NCBI RefSeq assembly: GCF_017654505.1
Contig: NC_054538.1
Location: 21,863,912-21,927,911, forward strand
DNA: 64,000 bases
Direction of reading: 5' to 3'
Source: Polyodon spathula
Taxonomy: Eukaryota; Chordata; Actinopteri; Acipenseriformes; Polyodontidae
Program-made: the position numbers and the translations under genes
The notes under the pieces: generated by a model
The model's input: the letters and a program-made list of their open reading frames with translations, nothing else
What the model was told of the DNA's origin: nothing
The model's database searches: none
Shown: in pieces, positions 1 to 11,904 of the stretch
Layout: every line of letters starts with the position of its first letter
Numbering within the stretch: the stretch's first letter is position 1

Positions 1-940
1 CTCTGTAGGTGTATTTATTGCAGTATCTGCCTGCGCTGGAAATGATGCACAGGATTTGTGTATCATCAGCATAAAAATGAATCAAGATTGTATTTTCTAA
101 TAACGTCCCCAAGAGGTAATATGTACTGAACAACAAAGGACTCAAAACAGAGCCCTGAGGAATGCCAAACTGTACAGTACCTATTTCAGAGGTACAGTTG
201 CCCAGTGAGATAAATTGGCGACAATGAGACAGATAGGAAACAAACCAATCAAGAGCTTTCCCAGAAAGACCAACATGAGACTGCAGGCAATTTAACAGAA
301 TTTCACGAACAATGGTATCAAATGCTAGCAAGGAGATCTAACAAAATCAGAATTGAAAGCATTCCAGAGTCTGTAGCCACATGAAGATCATTGCAAACTC
401 TCAATAAAGCAGTCTCAGTACTATGACTGGAATGAAAACCAGATTGAAATTTTTCCAGCTAATCATTACTGCTGAGATGGTCATAAAGTTGGTCAGCAAC
501 AACTTTTTCAATTACTTGTTCAAAAAATGGTATGTTGGAAATAGGACGGTAGTTTCCCAGCACCTCAGAGGAGAGATCTTGTTTCTTAAGAAGAGATCTC
601 AACTGCGCCAGTTTCAAATCTAGGGGAACAGTACTTAAAGTTAAAGAGGAATTCACTGTTAATTAAGACAGGACAAAGGACTGAGATACACTCTTTAATG
701 AGCCAGGAAGACCAAGGGTCTTAGCTGCATGAACTAGAACGGAGCTTCGATACTACTTTCTAAATATCGTCATTAGAAACCGTTTGAAAGTAACGTATAA
801 TTGTCCAGATTCAAAATAGTCAGTAGTAGAAGTAAACTGGGTGGGGAGACCCAAATCAGTAGGTAATAACTGCTTGAATTGCCCTAATTTAGTGCTTGAA
901 AGGGAACCAGTTAAAATGTTACATCAACCCACTGACTGAT
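1..940 (-). mobile_element. L2-clade LINE remnant, reverse transcriptase part (broken)
   Basis: Read on the minus strand this is a decayed non-LTR retrotransposon reverse transcriptase. In coding order (high to low coordinates) one can read a thumb-proximal stretch ending in NYRPISNIPF (about 530-560), then a STETALLRV-like segment near 400, motif A as LDLLASFDT near 320-335, GIPQGSVLSPLLF near 130-170, and the catalytic YADDTQ box at 56-73. This motif order and wording are those of fish L2-type elements. The frame is interrupted by stops and shifts between these blocks, and the element runs off the window at position 1, so its 3' end is not seen. The upstream boundary near 940 is only where similarity fades. 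It is dead as an autonomous element here. A Rex1 or another jockey-like clade is a weaker alternative. Confidence 0.8.
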
Positions 941-3900
941 CAAGACTAATGATCAGCAGGCAATCTCTGTTTCCAATAGATATCAATCCCAGAGGTAGGA
1001 GCCTATATTGTGACATCTCCACCTGGATTCCTCTGGATTCCATTTTTTTTAGGTATTTAGATTTACTGGAAACGTCACACAATGGGTAATCTGCTACAGA
1101 ATATTTTTTTATTCAGAAGGTTTTTATTCAAAGTAATTACACCTGTCAATCTTTTAGCCTCTAGCATCTTTTATGAGCCCCTAATTCCTAAAAAAATACA
1201 ACATTAAATAGAAAAGGAACAAAGCACTAATTAAACAAGTGAGGTATATGATTATTCAGAAAGCAATTCACATTTTGTATTCAGTTTCCTGCAATGAGGC
1301 AATGAAATCTCAATACTTTAATGGACCCCAGGCCTCCATGCTGTGATTTTACAGGGTTACATATATTAATAGTTAAATGTTATGGAATGTTAATTAAATA
1401 ATTTTCCATAATAAAACTGCTCACTATAGGCATTATACCCATGTTGGTTTTATTTAGGGATATGCCAGCTTACACCTAGTCCTTCTAAATGTGGTACACA
1501 GTTTTCCCAGCTGGTGTGAACATTTGCCCACTTTCCAAAGAAACCACAAAGTACCGAAAGGCAGATATGTGGTTTGTTTCTTTCAATAAGCAGTTGATGC
1601 ACATATTTTACCCTATACTAATGACCATATGCTTAATGCTAGAAGGACTGTAATAAATTGCATCCAAACTTAATTTCAATACGTTCGGAATTTAGATAAC
1701 ATAGTACAGATGTGCTTCTTTCCCGTGCGTCAGGGAAAATAAAAGGCAATTGACTTTGAAGGGTTCACTTAGTAAATTAACGTGAAACTCGGGGAACTTT
1801 AAAATGTTGCTTTGTTTAAGGCACAAGCCCTGGAAACTGCACAATAGTAATACTGAACTAACATGTTCAAAGGTGCAATTCACTGGTTCCATGATCTAAG
1901 AATTAATGCCTGCACTTAAACAGATTAATATGTTTGCATTCCCCTTTTGTGTTACTCATTACTAAATTTGACTGATAGGCTTTGAAAGCTAATGGCACAC
2001 GCCTGCCTAATGTCGCTTCATTGCCTGACGAACACATTCATGTTGCCAATCGAGTACCATTTTGTAACTATTGAACCCAATTAAAAAGAATATTATAGTT
2101 TGAACACCATACATACATCTTCAGTTACATATATCTTATCTATGGGAGACGTTACTGCTGTAACAATATGTACAGTAGAGCAGGTACACATCTCTTAAAA
2201 CACACATATCCTTAAGCAGTAACTGACAGCCAACAAACATGTCGGATATAAATGTCTGCTGTGGACAAATCCTTTTCTGTGTCTGAAATAACCAAGGTAT
2301 TTTATATTAATTCTAGTCAGTATAGGTGGGGATGCCCCCAGTTGGGATTGCAGATGTCACAGATGGTAATGGAAAGAGCCACATGAACTAAAGATTTAGC
2401 AGTATAAAAACAGAGCAGGAGAAGGGGGAGCGGCTTTATTTATTTGATAAGATGTATTTTCAAATCATTGCACATAGTTTTCTGGTTTCAATTAGTCAAT
2501 TAAAGTGCTCCCGTACTTAATACAGCAGTGAAAAATGGGACAGGATGTTGGATTAAACATTGCCTAAAGATTGAAAAATGCTTAACTGCTACTTTTAAAA
2601 CATAAAGCCATCAGCAAAACTGCCAAAGAAGTGATGCAGGCTTCCTGCTGAAATAATTAAACTCTTTAAAGACACGAGAAGGAGGGGGTAAAAGCTCAGT
2701 GTAACTTACTGAAAACATTTCTGTACTTTATAATAAATCGGTCTCTACATAAGTGAGCATTATTACTCACAATGGTGATCTGTACAAAACTGCTACTGTA
2801 CATAAGAAATTATTTTAGACAGTTTATAGCAATAAACATTAGGTGAAATGATAGCAAAGGCAGTCAGAATAGAAAAGAGCAGAGCCAATCGAACATTGCA
2901 GTCTGGCTGCATTAGTTCTCTGTTCCATGCCTGTTGTGCTGTGAGACTTAAATGAAAGGATTCCAGAATGTTAATATGAAAACAGGGCTAAGGAGTACAG
3001 TGTTTGACTGCTGAGTCCCCTGACATCATGCAAGAGTAGAGGGTTGCTTCAAGTGCTAGTATAATAATAGCAGGCAAGACCGGGGCAGAATTGATTTACG
3101 TGAAGCACTTAACCAATGCCTGGCACAATATAAATAAGTTCTTTCCAAGATGGACCAAAACAAAAATGGTGTAGACAGTACAACAGGCAAAACATGAAAT
3201 ATCTTAATAACAAGGCAGAAGAACAGCTAAACTGGTGACGAATGTTGTATTTAAACACTTGAGTTTAACTCTGGTAAGTTGTTTTCAAAATCACGATATT
3301 CTGCCTTTTTAATTTTTCTTTTTTTCTTTATATTAGCTAAATCTCAGGATATGCTAAAAGAATAAGCACTTAATATAAATATAACCTGCAAACTGCTTGT
3401 GAGATCCGATGTGGCAGGTCTGGCAGGTCTAAAATATAATATATGCACTTAGGTAAAGAACATGAAAACTGCCATGTAGGGAATATGACCTTTGCAATAA
3501 TCAAAACTTCACTGAGAGATATTAGCAAAGCCTAGGGCAATAGGTAGTATTCCTTTAAATACACCAATGCAGCGCAAACAATCACTGTAAGAAAGAAGTG
3601 AAGCACGTGTGCCAGTCTGCAAATGGCTTTACTGCCGGAGGTAAGAATCTTCACACTGTGTAACAACTGCCAGAGAGATCCTATTGTAATTCAGTCGCTG
3701 GAAATCCTCCTGTCAGAAGAGGTTACATACCTGGGCCAACCTAAAAGTACAGTGATGCACAGTACAGAATACTCTTCCACTGGAGAGGTAAGCAAAATAT
3801 AGGGTTCTAACAATGTTAATAAAACAAGTATTACTGTACATATTATTGTCAACCAAAAAGAAAATACAGCAACCACATATAAACTTTTTTTTTTTTTATG

Positions 3901-4335
3901 CCGCAAAGAAAAATAATAAATTTGCACAATAAGGTCTGCAATAAATATACATGAATATTCTATTGACTGTGCTTAATGAATCTGAACTTAATTAGCACCA
4001 GAAGTCCTGGATTTGTAGCATCACATATGTTAAACACAAGAAAAGAGCTTCTCAGAGCAGCTTTCAAAAACAGTGTGATAAACCAAACATTTGGACTGTT
4101 GAGATACAGCAAGCTTACATATCAGCTTGTGATATATTCTTTAAAAAGGTAATTAAGTATTAATGAATTGTTTCTAACACGATTAAAGAGAAAATGCAAC
4201 ACGGCACTTACAAGGTCTAGTGAGGCCGTTGCCTCTGCTAAGCAATAAATCACATCTGATATTTGGAAGTAGAATTACCATGTAAGCATTTCTACTTTCC
4301 CACATGAACAAAAAACATGCTGGGGAAACACTCTT
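941..4335. other. Non-coding stretch, no gene seen
   Basis: AT-rich sequence with short A and T runs and no open frame that resembles a known protein. The frames of 66-78 codons here are what chance gives. A short doubled motif (ggcaggtct twice, 3414-3430) and an A/T homopolymer near 3887-3898 are the only local repeats noticed. The block around 1950-2060 is richer in unique, low-repeat sequence, but nothing more can be claimed for it. Confidence 0.6.
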
Positions 4336-4340
4336 ACAAA

Positions 4341-4528
4341 GGTTTACCACAGCGTTTCTGCATTGTATTTTATCCAAGGTTATACTCAGCATTTACCATA
4401 GTTTGCCCTGGTTTGCCATGTTTATTAATATGCTTTACCATAGCACACTATTCTTTACAATGCTTACCTATGCTTTACCATGCTTTCCATATGCTTTATT
4501 ACACTTTGCTGTGTTTTTACTATGGTAA
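4341..4528 (+). repeat. Interspersed repeat, copy 1 (possible miniature DNA transposon)
   Basis: About 190 bp, rich in tttaccat/catggt-like words, that recurs in the same orientation at 53136-53299. Shared landmarks are a 'ggttatact' block, 'ctggtttgccatgttta', 'acaatgctt' and a 'tgctttattacactttg'-like end. The outer ends can be read as weak inverted termini (ttaccacag on the left, ctatggtaa on the right), which would fit a miniature inverted-repeat element, but no target duplication was identified. The two short overlapping open frames here are not genes. Confidence 0.5.
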
Positions 4529-4718
4529 TCTTTGATATGGGTAGACTGTAATGCAGAATGATTTTCATATGCATAACAGTATTGCTTTGTTACAAGTCCC
4601 CACATCACAGCATCTAAACAACGTCTTACATCAAACCAAACAACTCAATTTCATCATCCTCTGAGGCGATAGAGGAACACATTGGCGTCCGCAGCCATAT
4701 GCAGTTCCCTTTCAAGTG

Positions 4719-4866
4719 GAACGACAATCATTACTGAATGGGAAGAGCCTCTCTGACCCCGTCAATCACTGAGCATATATAAAAAAGCTGCTCTATCAGG
4801 GCCCTGCTGTGAGGGGGAAGTCCCTCCCACCTCCTGCTGAAGAGGGACGTCCTCACAGTAGAATAT
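4719..4866 (+). repeat. Left inverted arm of the DIRS-like element
   Basis: This arm matches 5653-5800 in reverse complement over its whole length with scattered substitutions. It contains a short TATA-like run (catatataaaaaa, 4774-4786) that is also present in the right arm. Confidence 0.8.
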
Positions 4867-5652
4867 TTCCATTTTCTCTCTTGCCTCACTGAGACAATAC
4901 CTAGATTTCCTTGTGCTCTCTTTGTGCTGGAAATTGGCTCATTTGTACGATTTTATCCTGCAAATTGGATTCACTACGGTAAGCTACAATATTACAAGTG
5001 TTTTTGAGATTGATAGTTGCCTTAGTCTCGCTCTGGTAGACTCTATTGATTAGAGATTAGAGATTGGCGCTAAGCTTTTATTCTCTCTTATTACCTCACG
5101 TAGTTCATACTGTTTCTGAGTCGGCCAACGCTGGTGCCGACTACGGTCACCGACACCATGGTAGCTTACATAAAACACCAAGGCGGCCTGCGCTCGCCTG
5201 GCCTTCACCATGCGGCGCACAGACTCCTGACTTGGACGCACAGAAACACTAGTGTTCCATCAGGGCGGTTCACCTTCTCGTTGTGGACAACAGTGCAGCA
5301 GACCTCCTGTCCAGAGGAGCTCCAGACAGCTCAGAGTGGAGACTGCACCCTCAGGGTGTGAAACAAATTTGGGAGAGGTTTCGTACGGCACAAGTTGACC
5401 TCTTTGTCACAGCCGAGTCCACTCATTGCCCCATATGGTTCTCTATGGAGAGATAAGGGGGTCCCCTGGCAGTAGACATGCCAGCTCACCACCGGCCACA
5501 GGGGCTCTTGTATGCGTTTCCTCCTCTACCGCTATTGTCCCTGACACTAGAGAGGATCAGGGTGGAGAAAGCCCAGGTTTTGCTGGTCGCACCCAGATGG
5601 CTGAGGCGCACCTGGTTTGGTCTCCTCTCTGACCTTGGATTTCGAAATGGCG

Positions 5653-5800
5653 ATATGCTATTGTAAGGATGTCCCTCTTCAGCAGGAGGTGGGAAGGACT
5701 TCCCCCTCACAGCAGGGCCCTGATAGGGCAGCTTTTTTATATATGCTTAGTGATTGACAGGTCAGAGAGGCTCTTCCCCTTTGGTAATGGTTGTCATTCT
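5653..5800 (-). repeat. Right inverted arm of the DIRS-like element
   Basis: Reverse complement of 4719-4866. Similarity stops near 5800, just before the unrelated interspersed repeat that begins at about 5816. Confidence 0.8.
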
Positions 5801-5815
5801 TTACACACTGTGTGT

Positions 5816-6340
5816 ACCATTGGTTTGTAAAATTTCGGCTTCATAAGCGTGGACGTATATAATCTTGTGCGATCGGTTGATGCGAAACAGACACTTTAAG
5901 GTTACTGTACTGTTTATTTACTGGTAGTAATGAGCAAACGGAATCAGATAAGTATGGCTGAAGCTTTGAAAAAGAAAAGAGATTTATACAAGTTTAATTT
6001 ATATTTTAATTTTATCAGTGTCTTATATTAAAATGAATAATACATTTCCTAATCATTAACACATAATTGCCAAGTTGTGTTATTATTATTGTCATAATCA
6101 TCATCATCATCATTATTATTGTTGATGCATAAATGTTTATGCGCCATGCTTAGGGGGCACAATGATTGCATTAGTTGTAGTGATTGTGAAAGTAATGATT
6201 AGAAATGGAACCAGCATAACAGATTTGTGAGCTGGTTTTTCCCCTGGTTTAAGTCTGTATTTCAAATAGGTTTATTTGTAGCTTTTATGCGGACTATTTG
6301 GCTGTTCTGGCTCGATGGCACTGTGCTGTGTTTATTTATT
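5816..6340 (+). repeat. Unclassified interspersed repeat, copy 1
   Basis: Homologous in inverted orientation to 19112-19824. Shared landmarks in order are accattggttt, gcttcataag, a tactgtttattta block, ATGAGCAAACGGA (ATG at 5930), ttttatcagtgtcttatatta, a variable trinucleotide tract, ccatgcttaggggg, cagcataacagatttgtg and a final gtgctgtgtttatt. Compared with copy 2 this copy lacks about 150 bp after the short open frame. The frame starts MSKRNQISMAEALKKK and ends soon after. It may be the 5' part of a DNA transposon, but the family cannot be named. Confidence 0.65.
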
Positions 6341-7212
6341 TTTAGAAAGGGTGAAGGGTGATTGCAGTTTTCTAATGTGATAGTGTAGGTGCTGTGAAAT
6401 TCAGGAAAGAACAGAAATGCAGCACTTCGATTGGCTGAAACACTTTACATGTTGATGCAGAGTTGTTATCAGCATAAGATGGGTTGTCAGTGTGGTTCAA
6501 TTTTTGCGTACCATGTGAAAAATCTCTGGGGGTGCGTCTGGAAGAACATACACAATAGAGATTGTACCGCCTGCAGCTATGCGTCCAACCTGCTCACTGT
6601 TGTATAGGAAAGCTTCTACTATTTGCCAAACGACTTACTATACAGCAAACTTTTTAGTTTTGGAATTTCTGCAATAACAGTAAATAACAGTATAGAACGA
6701 GTATACAGCCATTAATCTACCAGATTGTCAGTTTTCACAACTGGCTGTGTTACACTTTTTGGTTCTTAGTAGTGTTCACTCTTGCAATGCATCCTTGTTA
6801 CTTTCAGGGTGTGGATCCAGCAAATACTTTCTTTAGAGTGCTTACACCCCCATTAGTCAAGTTACTTGACAATCTGCACTATAAAGTTAGCGGCCATTTT
6901 TCATTTACAGGACGCATAAAATGAATAAGAAGGTTTTGCTAAATACAGTGTAACTAATATGGCTTTATTTTAGTATTAGCATTAGTATTTTAGTTTTATT
7001 TTAACAGATTTTACCATGCAGATCTAAAAACTACTGTACATTTATGGTGAAAAGTTTAGCATAACTTACAATTTTAGGACTGAAGCATAATTTAAAAAAT
7101 AAAACAACTATGTGAATATAATTTGTGATTTTTGATTTAATATTTTTTATGTAATCAAAGAAACTACAAAATGGTATTGCAAAAGTCTACTGGAAGCTAT
7201 ATCAGTAGTATT

Positions 7213-7213
<1 letters not shown>

Positions 7214-7257
<44 letters not shown>

Positions 7258-7268
7258 TAATAATAATA
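7214..7268. repeat. (AAT)n microsatellite
   Basis: Continuous ata/aat triplets with one interruption near the right end. Confidence 0.95.
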
Positions 7269-7471
7269 GTACAGTATTTCATGTTAGATTTCAAAATGTC
7301 ACAGTTTTTCATTAAGTACCGTATATGGAAAACTACAAATTCAATTTTAAAGTAGCATTATTCATCAGGTTCCATTCGACTTTAAGAAGCAAAATGAGTT
7401 AACTCTAGAGTGTGTGGCAAAACTTTAAGCCATAGCTGTATATTACCAGTATACTGTATTGTTAAATCATT

Positions 7472-7498
7472 TTATTATTATTATTATTATTATTATTA
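7472..7498. repeat. (TTA)n microsatellite
   Basis: About nine tta/tat triplets. Confidence 0.9.
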
Positions 7499-10384
7499 AA
7501 ACATATACATTTGGATATGCAGAACTCACTACCCAATTAATTAAATATAAAAAGCTGAATAAATCTAAACTTCACGGCCAGTGAAGGTCCTGGTCTATTG
7601 ATCTAAACAGCAGGATTCAGAGCTGCCACCATTTAGATTAACTCAATAGACCGCTGTCACTTCAATAATGTCTTCCAATGAGTGAACGGCAGGATTTTAC
7701 ATTTACAAATAAAGTGACCTTCTAGTTCATCAATTGAAAGTTTGTCCAATAAAAAGAAGTTTCTTCTGATAGGATTATACAATTTGTTTAGCTTTTTTTA
7801 CAGAAAAATAATTCAATATATTCAAAGGTACATTTTAAATGTACTCGGACACACCAGTTAGATTAAGAGCTATTTAACTTCATTGTTTCAATTTATTCTT
7901 CTATAAACACTATTAGGCACCCTGTCTCTTGAAGCTACCCTAAAATTATTTAGAGTCAGAAACCTAGTTGATTCTTGTCATTCCCACTGCACAGTACACT
8001 GAATGTCTCCTCCAATAAAGCTCAAGGCTACGCTGGGCCTATGCTATGGCTGACCTGTGCGCTGATTTCATTAACCACAATAGAAATGAAGTACCTAATG
8101 CTAGACAGCACAGAAGCATGACCCTCTGCTTCAATTACCCATAAATCAGAGTTGTTTATTTTCATTCTGAAGCTATGGCTAATCAATACTTCACACAGCT
8201 AACAATAAAATTCCCATTTATGCAAAGGATATTAATGATTAAGGGTCAGTCTATAATAAGCTTCTCAGACACCGTGTGCTTACTTAATGTCATTTTATTA
8301 TTTATTTATGAAAAAAAAAAAAAAACCCAAAAAAACAATTTCTGGGTCAAGGCAGAACAAAGAGCGACACGGTGTTACCAAACTGCTGAGACTACTGCTT
8401 TGGCTCGACACAGAGCAGGAGAAAACAATACTCCAGGCTGTGTAAAACAACCTTTTATATTATAAATATAAGAAAAGCAAGTTCAGAGAAAGTGAATGAG
8501 GAGAAACTGGAACTTTCCCCAAAAGCCAAAACACCAAACAGACAGCCTAGACTTAACCACACAAGCTATCTAAATATTTACTGGTGCAGCAGTGTGGGCT
8601 TGGATTCAATATATTACTGTAATAGAGATACATGGGTGAAAGTAGCCAATAATCATTTTGACTAAGACTCTCTTATTCAGTAACTCTGAGTCAGTTTTGG
8701 TACCTATAGGTGAGTGTTTCATTCTAAAAGCCGTACAATTTATGGTTGTAATCAATGTCAGAAACAATAATCCAAGGAATTGGTGTCTTAAAAGTGGGGT
8801 GTAGATTGAAGAACTAACTCCTGAGCATAGAGATGCAAATGTATTATTATTTCTGTTTTTTTTTTTTACAATTAAGAATCTCTAGAAACCAAGCAAACCT
8901 TGCTGTGGTGAAGTTACGGTTTTAGTAATTGTAAGCCGACAAAATTGGGAACGTGTTTCAGCATAAAATGTTCAATATGTATTTACTGAGCATGCAAAAA
9001 TTACAAATATATGCAAGTAGCACCACATGGCACAACCAGTACCAAGGGCATCTCTGCACAGTGCTGCACCTAGAATTCACACATGTAGTTTATTAAAGGA
9101 AAGTGTTAAAAGAAAAGCAAGTACTGTTCTTTTAAACGTAATTATTCCCTAAGTAAGGTATCATAATATGTGCGTTTTGTTTTGAAGTTCTCTTTGACCG
9201 ATTTCGTTGCTCTAGATATCACTGTGCCTTTCGGCATCTGATCACTTCTCTCCACGATCCACCACTTTACAGCAAGCCTCAGAAATTGTATACGGTACAG
9301 CAATATTGAGTCGTTCTCAACTAAGGACAGGCGCCTGTTCTGAGTACTGTATTTGGAATATACATGTGCCAAAACTAGAAAGCATTTTGGGCTAGTGGAG
9401 GATACACAAAAAATGTAGTTTGGTATAACAGCATCAACACCTCTGACAAACCGCACTTCCTGATGCAATCTAATTTAGAACAGGGCTCGACACTACCCCC
9501 TGAGGTGGTCTTGAGTGTGGTTCTTGAGTACAGTATTAAACACTGTGTAGTGTGGATGCTATTCGTATTTAACACTTTTAAGCCTGTTTAAAGGCAACTA
9601 CGGTTTAAAGGCATATTGTGGACAGGGCCTTACTTACCTACAGTAATCAGGGTTTTACTACGCTACAGTGTTTGCATTGGCTGGCCTGTTGACTGTAATG
9701 TAGGGCTGAGACAAATATTCAAACAAAACACTGGGCTATCCCTATTAACAAAAATGTAATGAATATTTTTCAGTGCGCTTTTTCTAAATTGAAAAAGTTT
9801 TCAATTCATGAAACTGTTCTAAAGTGTTGTTACAGATGCAAAAATACCAAGTTTTATCTTATTTGTAAAACCATTCTTTAAATAACCAACTGGTTCTAAG
9901 GGCTCATTGTCACCATACTGGTGTACGCAGCTTTCCTTATTAAATTACAGAAGCTAAATTACATGTGAAAGAAATGTCCCAGCAAAATGAGTGCTCAAGA
10001 TATTTGTTGACAGACCACATGCACTTTAAATCTAAAAAGTCAAAAAAAAAAAAAAAAAGAGGCTGCACTAAAATATAGCAACCTCTTTCATACCATATTT
10101 CTACTTTTATTGGAGAGACAGTGGAACAACGTCAAACTTCTGCTGAGCTTCCTTTTCGCTGATTTACTCTGAGGTAACCTGCCTCCCCAACCCCAAAACC
10201 GCAGAACACCAATGAATCAGTCCTCTGCCCTCATTGAAACAAATAAAAATAATCCTAGATTTTGTTTTGCTGCCTTAGATAAATGAAGTAAACGGCCCCT
10301 AATAGTCCTGCCCTTGACACTGGCTCCTCTCACAGCTGCAATGACTTCTTACTTTTCTTTAAAAATAAAATACTAACATCAGAA

Positions 10385-11720
10385 ATGAGATTCCACAGAC
10401 ACCTTCTATTAACGAGGACTCCAGCACAATTTTACCAGCTATGCCTATTAAGGCTACTATGGGGGCTTTTTCTTTGATTACCTTGCAGGAACTGACAGAG
10501 CTAGTTCAACATATGAGAGCTACCACATGTTCTCTTGATCCTATTCCTACAAAACTATTGAAAGACGTTCTTGTTGTTATTAACACCCACATATTAAAAA
10601 TGGTTCACTCTCCTCCAGTATACTTCCCTCAGCACTAAAGGTAGCCGTGCTTAAGAAACACAATTTGGACCCTAAAGTCCTCAATAACTATAGGCCACTC
10701 CCAAACCTACCATTCTTAGGAAAGGTTTTAGAGAAAATTCACGCAATTCAGTTACAAGAATGTCTAACTCTTAATGGTATATTCAAGATGTTTCAGTCTG
10801 GTTTTCGTTCTACACATTGCACCGAAACAGCCCTTGTCAGAGCTTTGAACAATCTGCTGATAAACTCTGACTTGGGCTTTCCATCTGTATTAATTCTTTT
10901 TGATTCAAGTGCTGTCTTTACAAACACAGAGTGAACTTCCATTGCTACGCTGATGATACCCAGCTATATTTGTCCCTAAAGCCAGGAATTTCTTCTGCCT
11001 GGGATTAGCTTCTTGCCTACAGACATCAAGCATTGGATGTCACAGAAGGTTGAATTCAGATAAAACCGAGGTTATGCTAGTTGGCTCACAGAACCAACTA
11101 AAAAGAAATGTGGGATTACATGAGCTTGACCCTAGCAGTCTCTGATCGAAACTTTGATACTAGTCTATCATTTGAGACTCATATTAGGGAAGTTACTACA
11201 GTATCTTTTTACCATTTGAGAAATATAGCCAAACTTAGACCAATTATTTCCGTATCTGATGCTGAGAGACTAATGCATGCCTTTGTTTCATCTAGAATTG
11301 ATTATTGTAATGCACTTTTCTCTGGTGTCCCAAAACATGTGGTATCCCGCTTGCAGCTTGTTCAGAATACCACCGCTAGAATTCTGACTAAAACCAGAAA
11401 AAAGTGAACACTTGCTCTCTGTGCAGCATAGAATTGGTTTTAAGATTTTGCTGTTAACTTAAAAGGCCCTGAATGAATTAGCACTAGCTATTTGCTGCTG
11501 GATATTTCTAGGGTCAACAAAAGCAACATGGGAGGAGGGAGGGCTTTTTCTTTTAGAGCTCCTAAATTATAGAATGCTCTGCCTTCGTTTATCAGTGAAG
11601 CTGGGGCTGTTACAATTTTTCAAGTCAAGACTAAAAACACACTTATCTTAGTGGGTTTTAATGTAACTTTAAAATTGCTTATTTTGTACATACATACATA
11701 CTGTCTAAGTCTGTATTTAA
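10385..11720 (+). mobile_element. L2-clade LINE, 5'-truncated and internally deleted
   Basis: Plus-strand non-LTR retrotransposon remnant. From 10441 one reads a CSLDPIPTKLL segment. From 10647 in a second frame come LKKHNLDPKVLNNYRPLPNL, FLGKVLEKI, FQSGFRSTH, TETALV and motif A as [11 protein letters not shown] (to about 10920). The sequence then jumps to [10 protein letters not shown] near 10945-10980, so roughly 100 codons between motif A and the catalytic YADD box, including the usual GVPQGSVLGPLLF block, have been lost. The C-terminal part continues at 11108-11403 (SFETHIREV, FVSSRIDYCNALFSGVPK, QLVQNTTARILT) and tails off near 11640-11720 through a kskLKThL-like end. Frameshifts separate the three readable pieces. 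It cannot code for an active enzyme. It is more readable than the copy at 1-940 and so probably younger. Confidence 0.88.
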
Positions 11721-11764
11721 ATGGGCTGAGTGTGGCAGTCGTATGTGTGACCTGCTATAGTATA

Positions 11765-11899
11765 AGTATTGCAAAGCACTGTACAGTACATAGCAGAAAA
11801 ACAAGAACAAACCACAATACATTTGTATAGCAGCTATACAAATGTATTGTGGTTTGTTCTTGTTTTTCTGCTATGTACAGTACAGTGTTTTGCGATACT
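11765..11899. repeat. Near-perfect palindrome, about 67-bp arms with a 1-nt centre
   Basis: The left arm 11765-11831 and the right arm 11833-11899 are reverse complements with only a few mismatches, all in the outer part of the stem. The centre is the single base at 11832 (gtatagc-a-gctatac). It lies about 45 bp past the end of the L2 remnant. It could be a fold-back element, a miniature transposon with no internal sequence, or the product of a template switch. A transcript would form one long hairpin. Confidence 0.9.
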
Positions 11900-11904
11900 T
11901 TTGT

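Larger units (their letters stand above)
4660..5800 (+). mobile_element. DIRS-like retrotransposon, internally deleted, with inverted terminal arms
   Basis: DIRS elements are tyrosine-recombinase retrotransposons with inverted rather than direct terminal repeats. Here 4719-4866 and 5653-5800 are inverted copies of each other (148 bp each, about 85-90% by eye), holding a core that reads ccctgctgtgagggggaag on the left. Between them, 4867-5130 resembles a leader and then jumps straight into an RNase H-like stretch (5134-5345) that runs into a conserved post-RNase H segment at 5390-5665 with the words LYAFPPLPLL and VLLVAPRW. That wording is typical of vertebrate DIRS1-type pol genes. The gag, most of the reverse transcriptase and the recombinase are missing, and the remaining frame has shifts near 5360 and 5450. 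The left side carries about 60 bp beyond the arm (from roughly 4660) that the right side lacks, because another repeat starts at 5816. Confidence 0.72.
6341..10384. other. Non-coding stretch with microsatellites
   Basis: No supported gene. Trinucleotide arrays lie at 7214-7268 and 7472-7498, and an A run at about 8310-8324. The sequence around 7570-7700 and 7980-8290 is complex, poor in simple repeats and rich in TAAT-type words, so it could be conserved regulatory sequence, which is a guess. The 108-codon minus-strand frame at 9142-9468 resembles no family I know. Confidence 0.55.

Noticed and set aside
9142..9468. 108-codon minus-strand frame
   Set aside because: No recognisable motif and ordinary AT-rich composition.
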